Of a stretch of DNA of 5,811 nt, positions 1-4,446 are shown one piece after another (the stretch's first letter is position 1; each line of letters begins with the position of its first letter). The position numbers and the translations under genes were made by a program. The DNA is from Calditrichota bacterium (lineage in GTDB: Bacteria > Calditrichota > Calditrichia > RBG-13-44-9): assembly GCA_016934605.1 (NCBI GenBank), contig JAFGSO010000327.1:1-5811 (forward strand), read 5' to 3'. The notes below the pieces were generated by a model. The model saw nothing but the letters and a program-made list of their open reading frames with translations, ran no database searches and was not told where the DNA came from.

Positions 1-429
1 CCGCCGTTGCGAAAACGAAAAACTGATATTTCGGTGCTGGCAGATCATTTTATCCGCATCTATAACCGTGAAAATGAAAAAAAGATAAAGGGAATTTCCC
101 GGGAGGCTATGGATCGTCTGATGAAATATGATTTTCCGGGAAATGTACGGGAATTGGAAAATATCATCGAGCGGGCGGTGATTCTCAGCCGGTCTGATAT
201 TATTGAAACCAGAGACCTGCCACTGCATACGCAGGAATTCAGCGAAAAAGCCGTGCTGGATCCCTATAATTTTCATAACGGCTACGAGGAAAAAGTACGG
301 GCATTTGAAAGGGAGATGATTCTGGCTGCATTGAATCAGACTGACGGTAATCAGAGTGCGGCAGCCCGGCTTCTTGCAATGACCGAGCGCCACCTGCGCT
401 CCCGCATGGAAAAACTGGGTATGAAATGA
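1..429 (+). CDS. Sigma-54-dependent transcriptional activator (NtrC family), C-terminal part
   Basis: This is the 142-residue C-terminal part of an enhancer-binding protein that activates RNA polymerase carrying sigma-54. The reading frame is open from the first base and starts inside the conserved 'PPLRxRxxDI' segment of the AAA+ domain, so the 5' end lies outside the window and the TTG at position 7 is not a credible start. Visible parts: end of the AAA+ ATPase with the sensor-II block YDFPGNVRELEN (residues 43-54), a linker (about 75-98), and a Fis-type helix-turn-helix (about 102-140, with NQSAAARLLAMTERHLRSRM). The N-terminal sensory domain (response-regulator receiver or other) and the GAFTGA loop are not seen. 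The next gene on the same strand is preceded by a sigma-54 promoter about 790 bp downstream, so this protein is the obvious candidate activator; that link is inference. Confidence 0.95.
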   Translation, partial: PPLRKRKTDISVLADHFIRIYNRENEKKIKGISREAMDRLMKYDFPGNVRELENIIERAVILSRSDIIETRDLPLHTQEFSEKAVLDPYNFHNGYEEKVRAFEREMILAALNQTDGNQSAAARLLAMTERHLRSRMEKLGMK

Positions 430-518
430 TATTTTTTAGGGCTTCCGATATATTTTATCGAAAATCAAAATAGACTCTGATCTTCATTATAGATTTCACC
501 ACACCGATTTATTGGTAT

Positions 519-543
519 GGGGATGTATCAAAAGTCAAATTTT
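519..543 (+). repeat. Left arm of a long-range inverted repeat (25 bp, 21 matches)
   Basis: This segment begins GGGGATGTATCAAAAGTC and matches the reverse complement of 1037-1061, which begins GGGGGCGTATCAAAAGCC. I count 21 of 25 identical positions. Similarity fades on both sides. The pair could be the ends of a decayed insertion element or MITE of about 543 bp, or two copies of a dispersed repeat in opposite orientation. No transposase and no clear target-site duplication are seen. Confidence 0.6.
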
Positions 544-633
544 ACGAAATAATATAAATTATAATCAATATTTGACACTTAGCCTGCTTAATTCACAAAC
601 TTTAACATCATTAGACAAGAAAATGGTTTTTAT

Positions 634-697
634 CTCTGTGCCCTCTGAGCCCTCTGTGGCTATTCCATTTGCCACCGAGCACACAGAGGACACGGAG
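634..697 (+). repeat. Imperfect palindrome, 27-nt arms, 10-nt loop (dispersed-repeat type)
   Basis: The left arm 634-660 (starting CTCTGTGCCCTCTGAGCC) pairs with the right arm 671-697 (ending CACAGAGGACACGGAG), with 21 of 27 Watson-Crick positions plus one G-U pair. The loop is 661-670. Sequences of the form 'CTCxGTGxCCTCTGTGxxCTCTGTGGC' are, from general familiarity, common dispersed repeats in intergenic regions of several bacterial phyla. Its right arm is also the start of the 74-bp tandem unit. No gene is associated with it. Confidence 0.7.
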
Positions 698-830
698 AAA
701 GACTCACTTTTAAGAAAAAAATGAAGCGAACATACAGAATAATGGATTCTTTAGACACAGAGGACACGGAGAAAGACTCACTTTTAAGAAAAAAATGAAG
801 CGAACATACAGAATAATGGATTCTTTAGAC
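681..830 (+). repeat. Perfect 74-bp direct tandem duplication
   Basis: Copy 1 (681-754) and copy 2 (755-828) are identical base for base by my reading, and 829-830 begin a third copy, giving about 2.03 units. Each unit starts ACACAGAGGACACGGAGAAA, runs through a purine-rich AAGAAAAAAATGAAGCG stretch and ends ATGGATTCTTTAG. The lack of any mismatch indicates a recent duplication or ongoing copy-number change. It extends the right arm of the adjacent palindrome. Confidence 0.93.
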
Positions 831-1036
831 GAGATGTGATCAGATCATTGGAAAGTATTCTCACATGAAAAATTCTTTAAGTCATTAATATATCAGATTT
901 TGTACCCTATTATCATGAAGTTCGTGAATTATTCAGGTTAGAAGATCTTTCCCCCTTCGCCACTATTTTATTAAGAGAGGGGGTTGGAAGTGAAATAGTA
1001 AAATGACATTGAGCAGCAAAAATTATATTTATAGAC

Positions 1037-1061
1037 ATATTTTGGCTTTTGATACGCCCCC
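1037..1061 (-). repeat. Right arm of the long-range inverted repeat
   Basis: Read on the minus strand it begins GGGGGCGTATCAAAAGCC and matches the plus-strand segment 519-543 at 21 of 25 positions. It lies just upstream of the putative activator sites at 1100-1135, so if 519-1061 is an inserted element, the control region to its right was left intact. Confidence 0.6.
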
Positions 1062-1099
1062 AAACAAAAAGGTAGTTAAAGAATTGAGAAAGAAAATAT

Positions 1100-1135
1100 T
1101 TCGCCCTATTGGTCATTTGCTTCGCCCAGATGGTC
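1100..1135 (+). promoter_or_regulatory. Putative upstream activator sites: two 15-nt direct repeats, 21-bp period
   Basis: TTCGCCC-N4-GGTC occurs at 1100-1114 and again at 1121-1135, with 11 of 11 defined positions identical and a start-to-start distance of 21 bp, two helical turns. A further inverted half-site, GACCAAT at 1145-1151, is the exact reverse complement of ATTGGTC at 1108-1114. The direct repeats lie about 105-140 bp upstream of the start expected from the -24/-12 promoter at 1214-1230, a normal distance for binding sites of sigma-54 enhancer-binding proteins. Assignment to the regulator at 1-429 is inference. Confidence 0.6.
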
Positions 1136-1171
1136 GAATCTCTGGACCAATGAATTTACATTATATTTCTA

Positions 1172-1184
1172 TAAGATATTGTTT
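1172..1184 (-). promoter_or_regulatory. Possible IHF-type bending site
   Basis: TAAGATATTGTTT fits the reverse complement of the IHF consensus (YAANNNNTTGATW) with one mismatch. It sits between the putative activator sites and the -24/-12 promoter, where IHF usually acts in sigma-54 systems. The surrounding DNA is so AT-rich that a chance match is quite possible. Confidence 0.25.
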
Positions 1185-1213
1185 ATATTGAATATATAAT
1201 ATTCTTGTAATAT

Positions 1214-1230
1214 CTGGCACGGCATTTGTT
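1214..1230 (+). promoter_or_regulatory. Sigma-54 (-24/-12) promoter
   Basis: CTGGCACGGCATTTGTT matches the consensus YTGGCACGRNNNTTGCW at every defined position except the -12 C, which is T. The GG (1216-1217) and the G of the -12 element (1228) are 12 bp apart, as required. Transcription would start near 1240, giving a leader of about 35 nt before the ATG at 1277. It lies downstream of paired direct repeats and of a gene for a sigma-54 activator. The expected transcript covers 1277-4325. Confidence 0.82.
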
Positions 1231-1262
1231 TATGTTAAAGCAATGAACGAACAATAAATCAT

Positions 1263-1270
1263 AAAGGAGG
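1263..1270 (+). promoter_or_regulatory. Near-perfect Shine-Dalgarno site
   Basis: AAAGGAGG lies 6 nt before the ATG at 1277. It is the strongest ribosome-binding site in the window and fixes the start of the small secreted protein. It suggests that this first gene is translated at a high level. Confidence 0.85.
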
Positions 1271-1276
1271 AGTAAA

Positions 1277-1795
1277 ATGAAAAAGTTAGTTCAGTTCGCA
1301 TTCATTGCTTTGATAAGCGCAGGAATCACCGCACCCCTGATGGGACAGGATCCCGCGCAAAAGCAGGAGAAAAAGGATCAGGAACAGGTTCAGCTGAAGG
1401 ATCAGAATCAGAATAAGGGAATAACCCAGAATAAGGAACAGAACAGGATTATCCACGGACCGAATTTTGTAGATAAGGATGGCGACGGATTCAATGATAA
1501 TGCCCCTGATCATGATAATGACGGCATTCCAAATGGTCAGGATCAGGACTATCAGGGTGCCGGCAAGTCCAGGAGACCGGCTTATGTGGATAAGGATGGA
1601 GATGGAATTGCCGATAATCTGGTTCAGAGACGGGGAAGGGGATATGGAAGGAAAAGTTCTTATGGCCCGGCCAACGGAACTGGCAACCAGGGTGTGCGTC
1701 CCCAGAATGGAACCGGTTACGGTCCGGGCGCATCATCCGGAAACTGCGACGGGACCGGTCCCAAGGGGAAAACTAACCGTGGTCCCAACCGATAA
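1277..1795 (+). CDS. Small secreted protein with acidic TSP3/EF-hand-like loops and Gly-rich tail
   Basis: The product has 172 residues and I do not recognise a named family. A signal peptide (1-23, cleavage about LMG|QD) implies export. Residues 24-60 are a Gln/Lys/Glu/Asn-rich, probably disordered linker. Three acidic loops follow: DKDGDGFND (66-74), DHDNDGIPN (78-86) and DKDGDGIAD (105-113). The first two and the trailing QDQD are spaced as in thrombospondin type 3 repeats, which bind calcium. The tail (118-172) is basic and Gly-rich, with three [ND]GTG motifs (133, 144, 158) and the only cysteine at 157. It is the first gene after the sigma-54 promoter and is related in architecture to the gene at 3933. 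Cation binding in the periplasm or at the cell surface is inferred, not shown. Confidence 0.9.
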   Translation: MKKLVQFAFIALISAGITAPLMGQDPAQKQEKKDQEQVQLKDQNQNKGITQNKEQNRIIHGPNFVDKDGDGFNDNAPDHDNDGIPNGQDQDYQGAGKSRRPAYVDKDGDGIADNLVQRRGRGYGRKSSYGPANGTGNQGVRPQNGTGYGPGASSGNCDGTGPKGKTNRGPNR

Positions 1796-1815
1796 TAATC
1801 TGAAAATATTTAATG

Positions 1816-1843
1816 AAGCGCTCTCATTCTGACGAGAGCGCTT
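1816..1843 (+). terminator. Intercistronic 10-bp perfect hairpin (attenuator or weak terminator)
   Basis: AAGCGCTCTC (1816-1825) pairs perfectly with GAGAGCGCTT (1834-1843) around an 8-nt loop. Only three T residues end the structure and the sequence continues AGATATTATC, so it lacks a proper U-tract. It sits 21 nt after the first stop codon and 27 nt before the next start. The likely role is partial termination or 3' end protection, making the first gene more abundant than the rest of the operon. Confidence 0.65.
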
Positions 1844-1870
1844 TAGATATTATCAAACCGAAATTTACTT

Positions 1871-3079
1871 ATGGATATCAGAGCTTATATTCTAAAAACA
1901 GTTGTAATAATTACGTTTCTGTTCCTCTGGCTGGAAACTGCTCCCGCACAATGGTATTATTCTCTTTCACTTGAGCAGGAATATAACTCAAATCCATTTG
2001 GTTTACCAGAAGGGACTGATGAACAAATTTCCCGTTTTTCCATGGGGATTCAGAAGGAGTGGTCTGCTGTATCTACCCAGTATTTCGGGAGTTACATAAA
2101 TTTCTATCGACATCCGGACCGGAATCTCTACTGGCATCAGTTATACCTGAGTGGCGGAGAGGATTTTAATTGGAATATTTCCCTTGAAAACCGATTAAAC
2201 CGGACGGCCTATGATATTTATGATTATCTGACTGTCCGCTCCGGATTAAGCTACAGCAGGAACATGAATCATATTCTGTGGCGCCTGGGTACAACAGCAT
2301 CCCTGAACAGTTTCAGTGAACTTCCCCAGTTAAACAATTTACTCTTTACTATGTTTAGTTCCTTTAATAAGTCCTTTGCAACGCGAACCAGTTTTATCGG
2401 TGTTCTTACTTTCAATTATCAATACTATCTGGAGGAACAAATTTCACAATCGGTACCGGATGATTCTACTCAGAATATGATGTTGTCTGTTGATGGAGTA
2501 AACCAGGGAGGTCAGGGGCCCGGATATGGCGGAGGCGGAAAGAACGAATATTATTACTCCTCTTCAACGTCTAATACTATACCAGCATCAGCCGAACTGG
2601 TTCTCTCATTGCGTATAGCACAGTCCTTGATGAAGTACACCGGACTTGCTTTTCAATTTACACAGACGTTTGGATTGAGCGATTATGATCGAAACATTGC
2701 CGGACTGATTTACAGCTACAATTCAGAATCGCAGATATTTGATGATGCAATGGGATATGACTGCCAGATTTTCGGGGCAGAACTTACCCAGCTGTTACCG
2801 GCAAGTTTTTCCATGAAACTGTCAGGATATTATCACGGAAAATGTTATACGGTTCAGGGCATCTATATTGACGCAGAAAATTATATGACCAGTGAACTAA
2901 GGAAAGATATTTTCAGAACGGTATGGTTTACACTGAAGAAGGACTTCGAACTTTCATTGAGCGAGGCTTCCGGTATGTCTCTACAGCTGAATTATCAATG
3001 GATCAACAATTCTTCAAACAGTTATTGGTACGATTATAAAAGTGAGTATATTTCACTGGTTCTGCAACTGGATATTTGA
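1871..3079 (+). CDS. Predicted outer-membrane beta-barrel protein, family not recognised
   Basis: The product has 402 residues. The signal peptide is 1-26 (hydrophobic 11-21, cleavage APA|QW). The mature protein is rich in Tyr, Phe, Ser and Asn, has no internal hydrophobic helix, and shows many short alternating polar/hydrophobic stretches with turn residues. It ends YISLVLQLDI, an amphipathic final strand, although the last residue is Ile rather than Phe or Trp. These properties indicate an outer-membrane barrel. A Gly-rich then Tyr-rich segment (210-229) looks like a long surface loop. Two cysteines occur in the second half (YDCQ, GKCYT). No Shine-Dalgarno precedes the ATG; the context is TTTACTTATG, so translation may be weak or use other signals. 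It lies between the first acidic-loop protein and the DUF4405-like gene, probably in one transcript. Transport or anchoring are possible roles. Confidence 0.85.
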   Translation: MDIRAYILKTVVIITFLFLWLETAPAQWYYSLSLEQEYNSNPFGLPEGTDEQISRFSMGIQKEWSAVSTQYFGSYINFYRHPDRNLYWHQLYLSGGEDFNWNISLENRLNRTAYDIYDYLTVRSGLSYSRNMNHILWRLGTTASLNSFSELPQLNNLLFTMFSSFNKSFATRTSFIGVLTFNYQYYLEEQISQSVPDDSTQNMMLSVDGVNQGGQGPGYGGGGKNEYYYSSSTSNTIPASAELVLSLRIAQSLMKYTGLAFQFTQTFGLSDYDRNIAGLIYSYNSESQIFDDAMGYDCQIFGAELTQLLPASFSMKLSGYYHGKCYTVQGIYIDAENYMTSELRKDIFRTVWFTLKKDFELSLSEASGMSLQLNYQWINNSSNSYWYDYKSEYISLVLQLDI

Positions 3080-3094
3080 GAGGATTAAATTGTT

Positions 3095-3931
3095 ATGGCA
3101 CGACCGGTACGATTTAATATGAAAGCATTTTTCAGCTTTTTAGTCGTATTCGGATGGTTAATTCTTATCATTACCGGAATTGTATTGTACTTTGCGCCTG
3201 CGGGAAGAATTGCCAACTGGGTCCAATGGCGATTTCTCGGATTAACCAAGGATGAATGGCAGGCTGTTCATACCATTTTTGCTTTTGCTTTTATCATTAC
3301 CGGCGCTTTTTATCTCTATTACAACTGGGTAATTTTCTGGAGCTATATAAAACGGCGGCTTCAGGAGGGGATGCGAATGCGCCGGGAACTTGTTTCCTCC
3401 AGTTTACTTATTTTTTTTGTGTTGACTCTGGTAATTGCCGGGGTACCTCCTTTTAAGAGTATTATGGATTTCGGGGAATATCTCAGCGATTCCTGGGCCA
3501 GTGAAAGTACCGAACCACCTATTCCACATGCCGAACTGATGACTCTGGCAGAGTATGCACAGAAAACAAACGGGAATGTCATCGAACTGATGAGAAATCT
3601 TGAAAAAGCGGGTATTCAGCAGGTGGATTCATCAATACAACTGGAAAAATTAGCAGAATTGAATGGATTATCACCTCAGCAGCTGATTGAAAAAGTTCGC
3701 GATACTCACAGCAGTGCCGTTCCCATGCTGGCAGGATATGGTCGGCGAACTGTTTCAGACATTGCTGATGAGCTGGGAATTGACATATCTGTTGCCAGGG
3801 AACGGCTGGCCCAGCAGGGTATTTCCTTTGAGCAACAGGAACTGATAAAAGATATGGCGGAGAGAAATAATATTCTTCCGCTGGACATAGTCAAAATAAT
3901 GAGAGGGGAAAAAATCTCCGGGGAGGAATAA
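3095..3931 (+). CDS. DUF4405-like inner-membrane protein with helical C-terminal repeat tail
   Basis: The product has 278 residues. Three membrane helices are visible: about 11-34, 58-82 and 100-118. The region PAGR...W..W...GL(T/S)K..W..VH....F.F...G.....YYNW resembles the DUF4405 family, small cytochrome-b-like membrane proteins of unknown function. His59, at the start of helix 2, is kept. The position where I expect a second helix-2 histidine (H before LYYNW) is Tyr73, so haem binding is doubtful. After helix 3 the chain reads PPIPHAELMTLAEYAQ and continues as a soluble helical tail with three short related units: LAELNGLSPQQLIEKV (186-201), IADELGIDISVARERL (223-238) and MAERNNILPLDIVKIM (254-269). 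It begins 15 nt after the barrel gene (GAGAGG at 3078-3083) and ends 1 nt before the next start. I assume the tail faces the periplasm, but topology is not proven. Confidence 0.85.
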   Translation: MARPVRFNMKAFFSFLVVFGWLILIITGIVLYFAPAGRIANWVQWRFLGLTKDEWQAVHTIFAFAFIITGAFYLYYNWVIFWSYIKRRLQEGMRMRRELVSSSLLIFFVLTLVIAGVPPFKSIMDFGEYLSDSWASESTEPPIPHAELMTLAEYAQKTNGNVIELMRNLEKAGIQQVDSSIQLEKLAELNGLSPQQLIEKVRDTHSSAVPMLAGYGRRTVSDIADELGIDISVARERLAQQGISFEQQELIKDMAERNNILPLDIVKIMRGEKISGEE

Positions 3932-3932
3932 C

Positions 3933-4325
3933 ATGATAAAATACCTGTGGATTATTTTAATGGCATTTTTACTGATGTCTGCATCTGGATTGGCTCAGAG
4001 TGCTGACACATCTGCCGGTGAAAAGGAAGAGATCCAGAAGCAGGAACTGGTCCAGGAACAGAAAAAAGGACCTGAGAAAATAGGGGAATCCGGAAAATCA
4101 GATTCTGTCGGCCAGAAACTGGAAGGTTTTGTTGATATAGATGGTAACGGAATCGATGACCGATTAGAACAGAGAAGCAGGGGTAAAGGGAAACAGAAAG
4201 GAAAAGGTTTACGAAGAGACCGGTTTGTAGATACTGATGGAGATGGTATTTATGATGGCCGGGAATCTGCGATCGGTCTTCGAAAACTGTACCGAAAACG
4301 GAAAGGCAATCCCGGGAATAGATAA
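3933..4325 (+). CDS. Small basic secreted protein with two DxDGxG acidic loops
   Basis: The product has 130 residues and no named family is recognised. The signal peptide is 1-21 (cleavage GLA|QS). Residues 22-62 are a charged Glu/Lys/Gln-rich linker. Two acidic loops follow, FVDIDGNGIDD (66-76) and FVDTDGDGIYD (98-108), separated by a Lys/Arg/Gly spacer; a strongly basic tail follows (110-130). The order signal peptide, charged linker, FVDxDGxG loop, basic Gly-rich spacer, FVDxDGDGI loop and basic tail parallels the protein at 1277, so the two are probably paralogues that have lost or gained a loop and a Gly-rich tail. There is no cysteine. The Shine-Dalgarno GGGAGG (3921-3926) lies inside the end of the preceding gene and only 1 nt separates the two genes, so translation is probably coupled. 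It is the last gene before a terminator. Confidence 0.88.
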   Translation: MIKYLWIILMAFLLMSASGLAQSADTSAGEKEEIQKQELVQEQKKGPEKIGESGKSDSVGQKLEGFVDIDGNGIDDRLEQRSRGKGKQKGKGLRRDRFVDTDGDGIYDGRESAIGLRKLYRKRKGNPGNR

Positions 4326-4335
4326 ACGAAAGTTT

Positions 4336-4357
4336 AAACCTTCGGGAGGTTTTTTTT
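4336..4357 (+). terminator. Rho-independent terminator of the four-gene operon
   Basis: AAACCT (4336-4341) pairs with AGGTTT (4347-4352) around TCGGG, within a run of eight T residues (4350-4357). It begins 10 nt after the stop codon of the gene at 3933 and separates the operon from the PLP-enzyme gene. Confidence 0.8.
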
Positions 4358-4446
4358 CCGCTGGAAATTCTTCCGCTATCCAGCTATATTCTCTTCTGCA
4401 TATATCAATATTTTGACTTTTTTTTATATTCAGAAGGGAGATTAGG

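Larger units (their letters stand above)
430..1276. other. 847-bp intergenic region: repeat debris, then a sigma-54 control region
   Basis: No convincing gene is visible here. The short open frames at 512-724 (+), 913-1116 (-) and 1003-1191 (+) lack Shine-Dalgarno sites and recognisable domains, and they run through repeats. The first two share the string VWG(C/R)IKSQ only because they read the two arms of an inverted repeat. Roughly 519-1061 holds repetitive elements. Roughly 1100-1276 holds the regulatory region of the downstream operon. The composition is markedly AT-rich outside the repeats. Confidence 0.75.

Noticed and set aside
7..429. TTG at position 7 as the start of a small HTH protein
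   Set aside because: The frame is open to the window edge and the first residues (PPLRKRKTDI) are the middle of a conserved AAA+ segment, so the gene is truncated by the window.
446..460. CGATA/TATCG hairpin after the activator gene as a terminator
   Set aside because: Only a 5-bp AT-rich stem with no T-tract after it; not distinguishable from chance.
512..724. 70-codon open frame on the plus strand
   Set aside because: No ribosome-binding site; it reads through an inverted-repeat arm, the palindrome and the tandem repeat, and its end is fixed by the repeat unit.
681..830. CRISPR array
   Set aside because: Only two contiguous copies of a 74-bp unit with no distinct spacers and no cas genes.
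913..1116. 67-codon open frame on the minus strand sharing VWG(C/R)IKSQ with the frame at 512
   Set aside because: The shared string is explained by the DNA inverted repeat read in the same phase; there is no start signal and no domain.
1479..1832. 117-codon frame overlapping the first secreted protein
   Set aside because: Composition (Met/Arg/Pro-rich) is typical of an out-of-frame reading of repetitive GAT/GGA codons; the 1277 frame has signal peptide and Shine-Dalgarno.
4385..4430. TTGACT near 4413 as a sigma-70 -35 box for the PLP enzyme
   Set aside because: A -10 box at 17-bp spacing would fall on the Shine-Dalgarno; no convincing pair was found, so the promoter stays unassigned.
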